A stretch of 64,000 nt of DNA from Cellulomonas sp. Root930 (GCA_001429255.1 LMJI01000001.1:3380266-3444265); one strand, 5' to 3'. Shown: positions 48,490 to 60,599, counted from the first letter of the stretch. The notes: generated from the sequence alone by a model not told the origin. Made by a program: numbers and translations.

Positions 48490-50084
48490 GCGAGCGCGAT
48501 GAGGTCCAGGTAGGCCGGGTTCCAGAGGTCCTCGTCGCCGTCGGGCAGCAGGAGCACCCGCTCCGGGTCGAGGGCCGCGACGGCGCCCTCGTCGTGCGAC
48601 ACCAGCACGACGGCGCCCGAGTAGCCGCGCAGGGCCGCGAGGATCTCCTCGCGGGAGGCAGGGTCGAGGTTGTTGGTCGGCTCGTCGAGGAGCAGCACGT
48701 TGGCGCTGGAGACCACCAGGGCGGCGAGCGCCAGACGGGTCTTCTCGCCGCCGGACAGGACGCGGGCAGGCTTGTCGGCGTCGTCCCCGGAGAACAGGAA
48801 CGAGCCGAGCACCGACCGGACCTGGGTCTCGGTGAGGTCGGGCGCGGCGGACTTGAGGTTCTCCACGACCGTGCGCTCGAGGTCGAGCGTCTCGTGCTCC
48901 TGGGCGTAGTAGCCGAGCTTGAGACCGTGCCCGGGGCGGACCTCGCCGGTGTCGGACTTCTCGATCCCCCCGAGGATGCGCAGCAGGGTGGTCTTGCCGG
49001 CGCCGTTGAGTCCGAGGACGACGACCTTGCTCCCGCGGTCGATGGCCAGGTCGACGTCCGTGAAGACCTCCTGCGACCCGTACGTCTTGGACAGGCCCGA
49101 CGCGGTCAGCGGGGTCTTGCCGCAGGCCGCCGGCTCGGGGAACCGCAGACGCGCGACCTTGTCCGACGCCCGCACGTCCTCGAGCCCCGACAGCAGGCGC
49201 TCGGCCCGACGCGCCATGTTCTGCGCGGCGACGGTCTTGGTGGCCTTGGCGCGCATCTTGTCGGCCTGCGCCATCAGGGCGGAGGCCTTCTTCTCGGCGT
49301 TGGCGCGCTCACGGCGGCGGCGCTTCTCGTCGGTCTCGCGCTGCTGCAGGTACGCGTCCCAGCCGAGCGCGTACTGGTCGAGCTGGGAGCGGTTGGCGTC
49401 CAGGTGGAAGACCTTGTTGACCGTGGCGCGCAGCAGGTCGGCGTCGTGGGAGATGACGACGAACCCGCCGGAGTACGTGCGCAGGTAGTCGCGCAGCCAG
49501 AGGATCGAGTCGGCGTCGAGGTGGTTGGTCGGCTCGTCGAGGAGCAGCGTGTCGACGCCCGAGAAGAGGATCCGGGCCAGCTCGACGCGGCGGCGCTGAC
49601 CGCCGGAGAGCGTGCCGATCGTCTGGCCGAGCACGCGCTCGTCGAGCCCGAGGTTCGACGCGATCCGGTGCGCCTCGCTCTCGGCGGCGTACCCACCGGC
49701 CGCGTTGAACCGGGCGTCGAGACGCGTGTAGCGCTCCATCGCCTTGTCGCGCACGTCGTCGTCGGTGCTCGCCATCGCACCCTCGGTCACGCGCATCGCG
49801 CGGACGATCTCGTCGAGACCGCGCGCGGAGAGCACCCGGTCCATCGCGAGCGCGTCCAGGTCACCCGTGCGGGGATCCTGCGGGAGGTAGCCGACCTCCC
49901 CCGACCGGACGATCTGGCCGCCGGTGGGCTGGGTCTCCCCCGCCAGCGTCTTGGTGAGTGTGGTCTTGCCGGCGCCGTTGCGTCCGACCAGACCGATCCG
50001 GTCGCCGGCCGCGATGCGGAACGACGACTCCTCGAGCAGCACGCGTGCGCCGATGCGCAGCTCGACAGCCTGGGCAGTGATCAC
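48486..50084 (-). CDS. ABC-F family ATPase (ribosome-associated)
   Basis: 532 residues, two ATPase domains and no membrane segments. Domain 1 has Walker A GRNGAGKTT, signature LSGGQRRRVELARIL and Walker B LLLDEPTNHLD. The linker (about residues 230-300) is rich in Arg/Lys (KRRRRERANAEKKASALMAQADKMRAKATKTVAAQ). Domain 2 has GLNGAGKTT, LSGGEKTRLALAAL and LLLDEPTNNLD. ABC-F proteins bind the ribosomal E site and act in translation control or antibiotic protection; the sub-type is undetermined. GTG 50084 has GGAGGA about nine bases upstream. Confidence 0.93.
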   Translation of the reverse strand: MITAQAVELRIGARVLLEESSFRIAAGDRIGLVGRNGAGKTTLTKTLAGETQPTGGQIVRSGEVGYLPQDPRTGDLDALAMDRVLSARGLDEIVRAMRVTEGAMASTDDDVRDKAMERYTRLDARFNAAGGYAAESEAHRIASNLGLDERVLGQTIGTLSGGQRRRVELARILFSGVDTLLLDEPTNHLDADSILWLRDYLRTYSGGFVVISHDADLLRATVNKVFHLDANRSQLDQYALGWDAYLQQRETDEKRRRRERANAEKKASALMAQADKMRAKATKTVAAQNMARRAERLLSGLEDVRASDKVARLRFPEPAACGKTPLTASGLSKTYGSQEVFTDVDLAIDRGSKVVVLGLNGAGKTTLLRILGGIEKSDTGEVRPGHGLKLGYYAQEHETLDLERTVVENLKSAAPDLTETQVRSVLGSFLFSGDDADKPARVLSGGEKTRLALAALVVSSANVLLLDEPTNNLDPASREEILAALRGYSGAVVLVSHDEGAVAALDPERVLLLPDGDEDLWNPAYLDLIALA

Positions 50085-50110
50085 TTGACGGTTTCCTCCG
50101 AGTTCGCCGC

Positions 50111-50141
50111 GCTGGCGTTGGCCGCGGGCACAAACGCCAGC
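50111..50141. promoter_or_regulatory. Inverted repeat in the ABC-F / bioY divergent region
   Basis: GCTGGCGTT (50111-50119) and AACGCCAGC (50133-50141), 9 bp perfect. A TAGACT hexamer (50149-50144 on the minus strand) would start the ABC-F mRNA inside the right arm. A TAGCGT (50156-50161, plus) fits bioY. Possible operator for either gene. Confidence 0.3.
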
Positions 50142-50235
50142 AAGTCTACGACCGGCTAGCGTGGCGTCCGGTCGCAAGGGTCCGAGGACGTGCCCCGGGA
50201 TCGCACCGAAACGCCACGACGATCAAGGGGTAGCC

Positions 50236-50913
50236 ATGACCAGCGCACCTGAGAACGAGACCGCCGCCGCACTTCCCGCCCCGATCACGCGCACCTCCGT
50301 CTCGACGGACGTCGCCCTCATCGCCACGTTCGCCGCGTTCATCGCGGTGTGCGCGATCCTGCCCGGCATCCCGACCCCGTCCGGCGTGCCGATCACCCTG
50401 CAGACGTTCGCCGTGATCCTCGCGGGCCTCGTGCTGGGCTGGCGTCGTGGCGGCCTCGCCGCTCTCCTCTACGTCGTCCTCGGTCTGGCCGGTCTGCCGA
50501 TCTTCTCCGGTGGCGTCGGTGGGGTGGCCGTCCTGGCCGGGGCCTCGGTGGGCTACCTGCTGGCCTTCCCGTTCGCTGCGGTCCTCGCGGGCGTCCTCGG
50601 CGGCGTCGCGCTGCAGCTGGCTCCCCGGCTCCAGGCGTCGCGACTCGCTGCGCGCCTCGGCGAGTGGGCGGTCCGCTCGGCGTCGGCGTGGCGGTACCCG
50701 CTCCTGGTGCTCGCCGGCCTGGGAGCGAGCTTCCTGACCATCCACCCGGCCGGCATCGTCGGCCTGATGGCTCGCCTGGGGATCTCGTTCGGGGAGGCCC
50801 TGGCCATCGACGTCGTGTACTGGCCCGGGGACGTGATCAAGAACCTCGCCGCCGCCGCGGTGGCCGTCGCGATCTTCAAGGCGTTCCCCGACATGCTGCG
50901 CTCCCGCCGCTGA
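50236..50913 (+). CDS. bioY: Biotin ECF transporter S component
   Basis: 225 residues, six membrane segments. The BioY pattern is VALIATFAAFIAVCAILPGI (helix 1), TPSGVPITLQTFAVILAGLVLGWRRGG near residue 55 (LQTFxxxLAG, biotin-binding) and LAGASVGYLLAFPFAAVLAG. IAIDVVYWPGDVIKNLAAAAVA forms the end; substrate-binding Asp/Lys near the last helix are present. The downstream ATPase and T-component genes complete a tripartite BioMNY-like transporter. ATG 50236 has AAGGGG seven bases upstream. Confidence 0.93.
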   Translation: MTSAPENETAAALPAPITRTSVSTDVALIATFAAFIAVCAILPGIPTPSGVPITLQTFAVILAGLVLGWRRGGLAALLYVVLGLAGLPIFSGGVGGVAVLAGASVGYLLAFPFAAVLAGVLGGVALQLAPRLQASRLAARLGEWAVRSASAWRYPLLVLAGLGASFLTIHPAGIVGLMARLGISFGEALAIDVVYWPGDVIKNLAAAAVAVAIFKAFPDMLRSRR

Positions 50914-50921
50914 CCTGGCCC

Positions 50922-51635
50922 ATGATCGCGCTCGACGACGTCCTCGTCACCGCGTACAGCCCCGACCCGGCCGGCGGCGCCGACCGCGTCGTCCGGCTGC
51001 TCGGGCCGGTGACCCTGGAGCTCACCGAGCGTCGCATCGCGATCGTCGGCGCCAACGGCTCGGGCAAGTCGACGCTGGCCCGGCTGCTCAACGGCCTCGT
51101 CCTGCCCTCGTCGGGCACCGTCCGCGTGGACGGGCTGGACACCGCGCGGGACGGCGCCGCGGTCCGCCGCACGGTCGGGTTCATGTTCACCGACCCCGAC
51201 GCGCAGCTCGTGATGCCGACGCCCGTCGAGGACGTCGCCCTGTCGCTGCGCCGCCTGCCGATGACCTCGGCCGAACGGGACGTCGCCGCGCGTGCTGCGC
51301 TCGCCCGGTTCGGGCTGGCCGACCGCGCGGAGGTGCCGGTGCACGCCCTCTCCGGGGGCCAGCGCCAGCTGCTCGCGCTCGCCTCGGTCCTCGCGACCGA
51401 GCCCGCGGTGCTGGTGTGCGACGAGCCGACGACGCTGCTGGACGTGCGGTGGCGCGGCGTGGTCGACCGGCTGCTGGACGATCTCGACCAGCAGGTGATC
51501 ACGGTGACCCACGACCTCGACGCCGCGCTCCGGGCCCAGCGCGTCCTCGTGGTCGACGGGGGCGTCGTGGTGTTCGACGGAGACCCGACGGAGGCGGTCG
51601 CGTCCTACCGGGCGCTGATGCAGGTGCCGACGTGA
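50922..51635 (+). CDS. bioM: Energy-coupling factor ATPase (BioM-like)
   Basis: 237 residues. Walker A is GANGSGKSTLARLLNGLV near residue 47, Q-loop GFMFTDPDAQ (ECF-type, with a conserved Asp-Pro), signature LSGGQRQLLALASVL and Walker B VLVCDEPTTLLD. The ECF-specific FTDPDAQLVMPTPVEDVA is in line with EcfA/BioM. It energises BioY uptake. Starts eight bases after bioY. The gene overlaps bioN by four bases. Confidence 0.9.
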   Translation: MIALDDVLVTAYSPDPAGGADRVVRLLGPVTLELTERRIAIVGANGSGKSTLARLLNGLVLPSSGTVRVDGLDTARDGAAVRRTVGFMFTDPDAQLVMPTPVEDVALSLRRLPMTSAERDVAARAALARFGLADRAEVPVHALSGGQRQLLALASVLATEPAVLVCDEPTTLLDVRWRGVVDRLLDDLDQQVITVTHDLDAALRAQRVLVVDGGVVVFDGDPTEAVASYRALMQVPT

Positions 51636-52264
51636 GCGGGCCGATCCGCCCGCCGTGGGCCGGCCCTCTCGGCCTGTACCACCCCGGCACCACCGTCATC
51701 CACCGCGCACCGGCCGGGTTCAAGCTCGCGTGCCTGGCGCTCTTCGCGATCGCCGTCGTCGCCGCCCGAGGACCCCTGTCCGCGCTGGCCTTCCTCGGTG
51801 TCGCCCTGCTCGCGCAGCTGGTCGCCCGCCTCCCGTGGCACCGGACCACCCGCGGACTCGTCCCCGCGCTGCTCACCGCGGCACTGATCGGCGTCTACCA
51901 GTGGTGGGCGCGGGGGTGGGCCACCGCCGTGGAGGTCGCCGTCGACCTGGTGGCCCTCGTGCTCCTGGCCGCGGTCGTCACGGCCACCACCCGGGCGGAC
52001 ACGCTCCTGGACGCGCTCGCCCGTCTCGCGCGCCCGCTCCGGCACGTCGGCCTGCGCCCTGAGACGTTCGCCCTCGCCGTCGGGCTCTTCCTGCGCACCA
52101 TCCCGGTCCTGGCGCGGATGTCGCTGGAGACGCGCGACGCCGCCCGCGCCCGCGGCCTCGACCGCGACCCGCGCGCGCTCCTCGTCCCCGCTGCGGTCCG
52201 CATGGTGGCCCACGCCCGCGCCACCGGCGACGCGCTCGCCGCCCGCGGCCTCGACGAGAACTGA
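51632..52264 (+). CDS. bioN: Energy-coupling factor transmembrane protein (BioN-like)
   Basis: 210 residues. Four or five membrane segments (about residues 30-60, 68-85 and 95-115) are followed by the conserved coupling helices: RPLRHVGLRPETFALAVGLFLRTIPVL and MSLETRDAARARGLDRD, with the Ala-Arg-Gly (ARG) T-component motif. GTG 51632 overlaps bioM (GTGA). Together with bioY and bioM it forms a dedicated biotin uptake system. Confidence 0.88.
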   Translation: MSGPIRPPWAGPLGLYHPGTTVIHRAPAGFKLACLALFAIAVVAARGPLSALAFLGVALLAQLVARLPWHRTTRGLVPALLTAALIGVYQWWARGWATAVEVAVDLVALVLLAAVVTATTRADTLLDALARLARPLRHVGLRPETFALAVGLFLRTIPVLARMSLETRDAARARGLDRDPRALLVPAAVRMVAHARATGDALAARGLDEN

Positions 52265-52302
52265 TCACCCGCTCTCGACGGGCGGACGCACCTGCACCCG
52301 GC

Positions 52303-52308
52303 TAGGTT
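52303..52308 (+). promoter_or_regulatory. -10 hexamer of a leaderless promoter for the zinc metallopeptidase
   Basis: TAGGTT, six bases, then GTG 52315. Confidence 0.5.
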
Positions 52309-52314
52309 GCCTGC

Positions 52315-53181
52315 GTGACGTTCCAGGAGGGTGGCAGCTTCGGTGGCGGCCGCGTCCGCAAGGGCGGCGGCGGCAAGGTCGCGGCTGGTGGCGGTGCCAT
52401 CGGCCTGCTCGCGCTCGTCGTCTACCTGTTCACGGGCGTGGACCTGTCCGGTGTCACCGGCGGCGCCCAGCAGCCCGCACCGGAGACCGGGGAGACCGTC
52501 GGAGCGTGCACGGCCGAGCAGGCCAACACCGACCGCGAGTGCCTGTACAGCGCGACCCTCGACTCGCTCGACACGTACTGGGGCGCGACCATCCCGGCCG
52601 CCGGCGGCCAGTTCAGCATCCCCGAGGCGGTGTCGTTCAGCGCCGCCGTCAGCACCGGCTGCGGCAACGCGTCGAGCTCCACCGGCCCCTTCTACTGCCC
52701 GCCGGACGCGACCATCTACGTGGACGTCTCGTTCTTCGACCAGCTGGCCCAGCTCGGTGCCGAGGACGGGCCACTGGCCGAGCAGTACGTGATCGCGCAC
52801 GAGTACGGCCACCACATCCAGCAGATCACCGGGGTGATGGACCAGGCCGAGCGCCAGGGCACCGGCGCGGACTCCGACTCCGTCCGCGTCGAGCTCCAGG
52901 CGGACTGCTACGCCGGCATGTGGGCGGGGAGCGCGGCGAACACCGTGGACCCGGACACCGGTGTCACCTACCTCGAGCCGATCACGAAGGAGCAGCTCCA
53001 GAACGCCCTGGGCGCGGCCGAGGCCGTCGGCGACGACAACATCCAGGAGCAGTCCGGCGGCGGCGTGAACCCGGACTCGTGGACCCACGGGTCGAGCGAG
53101 CAGCGGGAGCGCTGGTTCACCACCGGCTACCAGCAGGGCTCCCTCGCGGCCTGCGACACGTTCGCCACCGACCAGCTCTGA
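52315..53181 (+). CDS. Neutral zinc metallopeptidase (YpfJ / KPN_02809 family), membrane-anchored
   Basis: 288 residues. A Gly-rich, basic N-terminus precedes a membrane segment at about residues 22-42 (KVAAGGGAIGLLALVVYLFTG). The extracytoplasmic domain holds VIAHEYGHHIQQITGVM near residue 158 (HExxH, two zinc His) and, 40 residues later, VELQADCYAGMWAG, where the conserved Glu may be the third ligand. Four Cys (two pairs around residues 62-75 and 120-130) may form disulfides. A signature protein of the family; biological role poorly known. Leaderless GTG start. Confidence 0.88.
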   Translation: MTFQEGGSFGGGRVRKGGGGKVAAGGGAIGLLALVVYLFTGVDLSGVTGGAQQPAPETGETVGACTAEQANTDRECLYSATLDSLDTYWGATIPAAGGQFSIPEAVSFSAAVSTGCGNASSSTGPFYCPPDATIYVDVSFFDQLAQLGAEDGPLAEQYVIAHEYGHHIQQITGVMDQAERQGTGADSDSVRVELQADCYAGMWAGSAANTVDPDTGVTYLEPITKEQLQNALGAAEAVGDDNIQEQSGGGVNPDSWTHGSSEQRERWFTTGYQQGSLAACDTFATDQL

Positions 53182-53185
53182 GGTC

Positions 53186-53698
53186 TCAGGCGCGGGTGCG
53201 CCCCACGCGCAGGACGACGAGCGCTGCCCCAGCCATGCACAGGGCGACGGCCAGCATCGCGACACCGTTCGAGCCCGACGTGTTCAGCGACTCCGCATCG
53301 ACGAGCACGGGCCGGAGCACCGACGCGGCCGAGTGAGCGGCGAACCGGCCCGCACCCACCAGGGCCAGCAGCATCGCGGTCACGCACAGGAGCACGGCGA
53401 CGACGCCCGCCCCGCTCCGCGTCCCTCGTCGCCAGAGCACGACGCCCACGACGGCGACGCCCACGAACCCGGCACCGAACAGAGCGGGCACGGCCTCCCG
53501 CAGCACGCTGTTCTCCGCACCCGGCACGTCCGCGAGCATCCACCCGACGCTCCCGATCGACCACGCCACGGCGAGCAGCGCGACCCCGGTCGCAGCCGTC
53601 ACCGCACTGACGACCACGGCATCGGCGCGCAGCCGGAACGTGATCGGGGCGGCGGCGACGTTGCCCTCGAGTGCTCTCATACCCTCAGGATGCTCCAT
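53186..53698 (-). CDS. Uncharacterised four-helix membrane protein
   Basis: 170 residues with four hydrophobic segments (about 27-48, 66-90, 98-118 and 140-160). The periplasmic loop holds GWMLADVPGAENSVLREAVPALFG. No family recognised. ATG 53698 is chosen because GGGGAG lies five bases upstream; ATG 53680 is an alternative. It lies downstream of the SUF terminator, so it is probably transcribed separately. It converges on the metallopeptidase gene with a four-base gap. Confidence 0.6.
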   Translation of the reverse strand: MEHPEGMRALEGNVAAAPITFRLRADAVVVSAVTAATGVALLAVAWSIGSVGWMLADVPGAENSVLREAVPALFGAGFVGVAVVGVVLWRRGTRSGAGVVAVLLCVTAMLLALVGAGRFAAHSAASVLRPVLVDAESLNTSGSNGVAMLAVALCMAGAALVVLRVGRTRA

Positions 53699-53733
53699 CG
53701 AGCTCCCCGCCGACCGCTGTTCCTGCACGCAGA

Positions 53734-53764
53734 AGCCCCGGTCGGCACAGGGCAGACCGGGGCT
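53734..53764 (-). terminator. Hairpin terminator of the SUF operon
   Basis: AGCCCCGGTC (53734-53743) and GACCGGGGCT (53755-53764), a perfect 10-bp stem with an 11-base loop, 15 bases after the last SUF gene's stop codon. T-poor tail. Confidence 0.75.
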
Positions 53765-53779
53765 CCGCACACTGCGACC

Positions 53780-54111
53780 TCAGATGTTGAACCCCAAGGC
53801 CCGCATCTGCTCGCGGCCGTCGGGCGTGATCTTCTCGGGGCCCCACGGCGGCATCCACACCCAGTTGATGCGGAACCCGTCCACCAGGCCCTCGAGCGCC
53901 TGCGCCGACTGGTCCTCGATGACGTCGGTCAGCGGGCAGGCCGCCGACGTGAGCGTCATGTCGATGACGGCCGTGTTGGTCTGGTCGATCGTCAGCCCGT
54001 AGACCAGCCCGAGGTCGACGACGTTGATGCCCAGCTCGGGGTCGATGACGTCGCGCATGGCCTCCTCGACGTCGGCCACCGTGATGGGGGCGGGCGAGGG
54101 TGTGTCCGTGC

Positions 54112-54115
<4 letters not shown>
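53780..54115 (-). CDS. sufT: Metal-sulfur cluster assembly factor (SufT-like, DUF59/MIP18)
   Basis: 111 residues. The MIP18 domain runs ITVADVEEAMRDVIDPELGINVVDLGLVYGLTIDQ, then MTLTSAACPLTDVIEDQ with the conserved Cys near residue 61 and VWMPPWGPEKITPDGREQMRALGF. SufT-type proteins help mature Fe-S proteins. It is the last SUF gene, starting at an ATGA overlap with sufU. GGGAG lies five bases upstream. Confidence 0.92.
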
Positions 54116-56670
<2,555 letters not shown>

Positions 56671-56690
56671 GCTGTTCCTTCCGGGCTGCT

Positions 56691-57023
56691 TCAGAGCGGG
56701 GCGTCGACGTCGACCAGCACGCGCTGGCCGTCGACGGTCACGGGGTAGACGGGGACGGGCTGGACGGCGGGCGGGCCGGTGGGCTTGCCGGTGCGCAGGT
56801 CGAAGCGGGAGCCGTGGAGCCAGCACTCGATCGTGCAGTCCTCCACCTCCCCGTCCGACAGCGAGACGGCGCCGTGCGAGCAGATGTCGCTGATGGCGTG
56901 GAGCTCGCCGGCCGAGTCGCGCACCAGCGCGACCTCGACCGTGCCGTGCTCAGCCTCGAGCTCCACGCGAAGGGTGCCCTCGACGGGCACGTCCTCGTCG
57001 TAGCAGGCCAGCTGGGCGCTCAT
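56691..57023 (-). CDS. Rieske [2Fe-2S] ferredoxin subunit in the SUF operon
   Basis: 110 residues. Rieske motif CSHGAVSLSDGEVED...CWLHGSRFD (Cys-x-His, 18 residues, Cys-x2-His), residues 48-72. This non-heme-oxygenase type ferredoxin is a normal member of actinobacterial suf operons; it may pass electrons for cluster assembly. It overlaps the sufD stop (ATGA) and is 20 bases before sufC. Confidence 0.93.
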   Translation of the reverse strand: MSAQLACYDEDVPVEGTLRVELEAEHGTVEVALVRDSAGELHAISDICSHGAVSLSDGEVEDCTIECWLHGSRFDLRTGKPTGPPAVQPVPVYPVTVDGQRVLVDVDAPL

Positions 57024-58336
57024 GCACGCTCCGTCGTGAGGGACACCTCGGAACCCTCGACGTGGCCGCCCTCGGAGAGCGCGTCCAGCACGCTCATCGA
57101 CTTCTCGAGCTCGCGCTCGATCGCCTCGATGAGGCGCTCCTCGATCGACGGGACGCCGATCTCGTGGATGAGCTCCGCGAAGAAGCCGCGCACCACGAGG
57201 CGACGCGCGTCGGTCTCCGGGATGCCGCGGGCGCGCAGGTAGAAGAGCTGCTCGTCGTCGAACCGGCCGGTCGCGCTCGCGTGACCGGCGCCCTCGATGA
57301 GACCGGTCTCGATCTCGAGGTTGGGCACCGAGTCGGCGCGGGCACCGTCGGACAGGACCAGGTTGCGGTTGAGCTCGTACGTGTCGGTGCCCTCGGCGGC
57401 CGCGCGGATGAGCACGTCACCGACCCACACCGTGTGCGCACCCTCGCCCTGCAGGGCACCCTTGTACGTGACGCGCGAGATGCAGTTGGGCACCGCGTGG
57501 TCGACGAAGAGGCGCTGCTCCTGGTGCTGGCCGGCGTCGGCGAAGTACAGGCCGACCATCTTCACGTTCGCGCCCTCACCGACGAACTCGGCGTCGGGGG
57601 TGATCCGCACGACGTCGCCGCCGAGCGTCACCGCGATGTGCTTGACCGTGGCGTCGCGGCCGATGCGCAGCCGGTGCGAGGAGGCGTGGATCGACCCCTC
57701 GGCCCAGTCGTGCACCGTGACGACGGTCAGGTGGGCGCCCTCGTCGGCGACGATCTCGACGGTCTCGGTGAGCGCGGCGTGGCCGACGTGGTCGATGACG
57801 ACGACGGCCTGCGACAGCGCCTCGGCGTGCACCAGCAGGTGGGTGGCGCTCGGCTCGAGCGAGGCCTCGTGCGTGCCGGCTCCCTCGACGCCCTCGATGC
57901 GGATCGACGTCACCTCGGAGGCGACAGCCTCGCGCGGGATCGTGACGATCGTGGCGCGCGGGAACGAGGCCCACGCGACGGCCGCGGTGCGGTCGCCGGG
58001 CTCGCCGGCCTTGCCGAGGCGGGTGTCGTCGCGCTCGACGATCTCGACGCGCACCTCGGGCGCCTCGACGACCGTGGTGAGCACGCCGTGGCCGCTGAGC
58101 ACGCCGTCCGAGTCGGCCGCGAACAGCGGGGCGAGCCGGCCGACGGGGGCGAAGCGCCACTCCTCCTCGCGCCCGTTGGGCACCGGGAAGTCGGCCACGT
58201 CGAACGACGTCGGGCGAGACGCACGGGAGGCTTCGGGCAGCGGCCCGACCCCGTGTGAGTGGCTCCCGTCGGCAGTGGCCTTGGAATGATCTGTGGCCAG
58301 GGAGACGGGGTTGATGGGCTCTGTTGCGGTCGTCAT
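57020..58336 (-). CDS. sufD: Fe-S cluster assembly protein SufD
   Basis: 438 residues. Right-handed beta-helix partner of SufB. Matching features are REEEWRFAPVGRLAPLF near residue 55, DHAVPNCISRVTYKGALQGEGAHTVWVGDVLIRAAAEGTDTYELNRNLVLSDGARADSVPNLEIE (residues 280-345) and GHASATGRFDDEQLFYLRARGIPETDARRLVVRGFF near the end. Extra N-terminal segment of about 35 residues (SHSHGVGPLPEASRASRP). It overlaps sufB by one base (TGATG). Confidence 0.95.
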   Translation of the reverse strand: MTTATEPINPVSLATDHSKATADGSHSHGVGPLPEASRASRPTSFDVADFPVPNGREEEWRFAPVGRLAPLFAADSDGVLSGHGVLTTVVEAPEVRVEIVERDDTRLGKAGEPGDRTAAVAWASFPRATIVTIPREAVASEVTSIRIEGVEGAGTHEASLEPSATHLLVHAEALSQAVVVIDHVGHAALTETVEIVADEGAHLTVVTVHDWAEGSIHASSHRLRIGRDATVKHIAVTLGGDVVRITPDAEFVGEGANVKMVGLYFADAGQHQEQRLFVDHAVPNCISRVTYKGALQGEGAHTVWVGDVLIRAAAEGTDTYELNRNLVLSDGARADSVPNLEIETGLIEGAGHASATGRFDDEQLFYLRARGIPETDARRLVVRGFFAELIHEIGVPSIEERLIEAIERELEKSMSVLDALSEGGHVEGSEVSLTTERA

Positions 58337-59784
58337 CAGCCGACGGCCCCTTCCATCTGCAGCTCGATGAGGCGGTTCAGCTCGAGGGCGTACTCCATGG
58401 GCAGCTCGCGGGCGATGGGCTCGACGAACCCGCGCACGATCATGGCCATGGCCTCGGTCTCCGGCATGCCTCGGGACATGAGGTAGAACAGCTGGTCCTC
58501 GCTCACGCGCGACACGGTCGCCTCGTGGCCCATCGACACGTCGTCCTCACGGACGTCCACGTACGGATAGGTGTCCGAGCGGGAGATCTGGTCGACCAGC
58601 AGGGCGTCGCAGAGCACGTTCGACGCCGAGTGGTGGGCGCCCTCGAGCACCTGGACCAGTCCGCGGTAGGACGTGCGGCCACCGCCGCGCGCGACCGACT
58701 TGGAGACGATCGAGCTGGAGGTGTGCGGCGCGGCGTGCACCATCTTGGCGCCGGCGTCCTGGTGCTGGCCCGCACCGGCGAACGCGATGGACAGCGTCTC
58801 GCCGCGCGCGTGCTCGCCCAGCAGGTAGATGGCCGGGTACTTCATGGTCACCTTGGAGCCGATGTTGCCGTCGACCCACTCCATGGTGGCGCCCTCGGCC
58901 GCGGTCGCCCGCTTGGTGACGAGGTTGTACACGTTGTTCGACCAGTTCTGGATGGTCGTGTACCGGACGCGCGCGTTCTTCTTGACGATGATCTCGACGA
59001 CCGCGGAGTGCAGTGAGTCGCTCGAGTACACCGGAGCGGTGCAGCCCTCGACGTAGTGCACGTACGAGCCCTCGTCGGCGATGATCAGCGTCCGCTCGAA
59101 CTGGCCCATGTTCTCGGTGTTGATCCGGAAGTAGGCCTGCAGCGGGATGTCGACGTGGACGCCCGGGGGGACGTAGACGAACGAGCCGCCCGACCACACG
59201 GCGGTGTTGAGCGACGCGAACTTGTTGTCCCCGGGCGGGATGACCGAGCCGAAGTACTGCTCGAAGATCTCCGGGTGCTCGCGCAGAGCCGTGTCGGTGT
59301 CGAGGAAGATGACGCCCTGCTCCTCGAGCGACTCCTGGATCTGGTGGTAGACCACCTCGGACTCGTACTGCGCGGCGACGCCGGCGACCAGGCGCTGCTT
59401 CTCGGCCTCCGGGATGCCCAGGCGGTCGTACGTGTTCTTGATGTCGTCCGGCAGGTCCTCCCAGCTGGTGGCCTGCTTCTCCGTGGAGCGCACGAAGTAC
59501 TTGATGTTGTCGAAGTCGATGCCCGACAGGTCGGAGCCCCACCAGGGCATGGGCTTCTTGTCGAACAGGCGCAGCGACTTCAGGCGCGTCTTGAGCATCC
59601 ACTCGGGCTCGTTCTTCAGCGCGGAGATCTCGCGGACCTTGGCCTCGGACAGGCCACGGGTCGCGGTCGCGCCGGCCGTGTCGGCGTCGTGCCAGCCGTA
59701 GTTGTAGTTCCCGATGGAGGCGATGGCCTCGTCCTGGGTCATCTGCGGCGCGTTGGCCGCAGTGCTGTCGGTCTGTGCACTCAT
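58336..59784 (-). CDS. sufB: Fe-S cluster assembly scaffold SufB
   Basis: 482 residues. Scaffold on which clusters are built with SufC and SufD. Typical segments are [82 protein letters not shown] with the conserved Cys (near residue 248), and [35 protein letters not shown]. No intein is present, unlike the mycobacterial homologue. ATG 59784 has GGAAGG about nine bases upstream and overlaps the sufR stop (ATGA). Confidence 0.97.
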   Translation of the reverse strand: MSAQTDSTAANAPQMTQDEAIASIGNYNYGWHDADTAGATATRGLSEAKVREISALKNEPEWMLKTRLKSLRLFDKKPMPWWGSDLSGIDFDNIKYFVRSTEKQATSWEDLPDDIKNTYDRLGIPEAEKQRLVAGVAAQYESEVVYHQIQESLEEQGVIFLDTDTALREHPEIFEQYFGSVIPPGDNKFASLNTAVWSGGSFVYVPPGVHVDIPLQAYFRINTENMGQFERTLIIADEGSYVHYVEGCTAPVYSSDSLHSAVVEIIVKKNARVRYTTIQNWSNNVYNLVTKRATAAEGATMEWVDGNIGSKVTMKYPAIYLLGEHARGETLSIAFAGAGQHQDAGAKMVHAAPHTSSSIVSKSVARGGGRTSYRGLVQVLEGAHHSASNVLCDALLVDQISRSDTYPYVDVREDDVSMGHEATVSRVSEDQLFYLMSRGMPETEAMAMIVRGFVEPIARELPMEYALELNRLIELQMEGAVG

Positions 59785-60533
59785 GCTTGGTGTCCTTCCA
59801 CGGAGAGCACGGGGTGGGCAGAGGTGTTCGTCTGGGGGACGTTCGAGAGGGGGATGTTCGTGGTGCAGACGTGGCCGCCGCCGGCCAGCGTCGAGAGGCG
59901 CTGCACGTGCACGCCGAGCAGGCGGGAGAACGCCCGCGCCTCGGCCTCGCAGAGCTGAGGGAACTCGTGGGCGACGTCCTGCACGGGGCAGTGACCCTGG
60001 CACAGCTGCATGGCGGCGCCACCGGGGGCGGGCCGCGCCGTGGCCGCGTAGCCGTCGGCGGCCAGCCCGTCGGCGAGCACCCGCACGCGCGCCGCGACAT
60101 CCGGTCCGGCGGCGGCGACCGCCTCGGCGTGCCGCTCCTCCAGCTCGCGGACGCGCTGCTCCGCGAAGCCCTGGACGGCCTGGGCGCCGGCGGTCTCGGC
60201 GAGGAAGCGCAGCGCCTGGGTGGCCAGCTCGGAGTACCGGTGCGACAGCGCGGACTGGCCGCGGTTGGTCACCACGTACCGGCGCGCGGGACGGCCGCGA
60301 CCCTTGGGTCCGTTCGCGGCGTCGTGCACGGCGATCTGGTCGGTGACCTCGAGCACGCCCAGGTGACGACGGATCCCCGCCGGGGCGAGGTCCAGCTGTG
60401 CGGCGAGCTCGGCGGCGGACACCGGTCCGGCGGCGGCGATGATCTGCAGCACGCGCTGGCGGGTGCCGGCGTCGGGGTCCGGGGCGGGTGCGTTCGCGGC
60501 GGTGTGGTCGACCGCACGCAGCGTCGCGTTCAT
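59781..60533 (-). CDS. sufR: SUF operon repressor SufR (ArsR/DeoR-like Fe-S regulator)
   Basis: 250 residues. The N-terminal helix-turn-helix runs over residues 23-70: [39 protein letters not shown]. The C-terminal half has Cys residues spaced [18 protein letters not shown] (near 185-200) and a late Cys in GGGHVC, suited to bind an Fe-S cluster that controls DNA binding. ATG 60533 is chosen because GGAGG lies five bases upstream. The 12-bp palindrome at 60600-60629 is its expected target; leads the SUF operon. Confidence 0.93.
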   Translation of the reverse strand: MNATLRAVDHTAANAPAPDPDAGTRQRVLQIIAAAGPVSAAELAAQLDLAPAGIRRHLGVLEVTDQIAVHDAANGPKGRGRPARRYVVTNRGQSALSHRYSELATQALRFLAETAGAQAVQGFAEQRVRELEERHAEAVAAAGPDVAARVRVLADGLAADGYAATARPAPGGAAMQLCQGHCPVQDVAHEFPQLCEAEARAFSRLLGVHVQRLSTLAGGGHVCTTNIPLSNVPQTNTSAHPVLSVEGHQA

Positions 60534-60599
60534 GCACACCTCCGTCGGATCTCATCGGGCAGAGCAGCCGCGCACGGGTCGCACGAGAAAAGGGGCTGC

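Noticed and set aside
57020..60533. Intein in SufB, as in some mycobacteria
   Set aside because: The protein is 482 residues and continuous across the usual insertion region, with no intein splice motifs.
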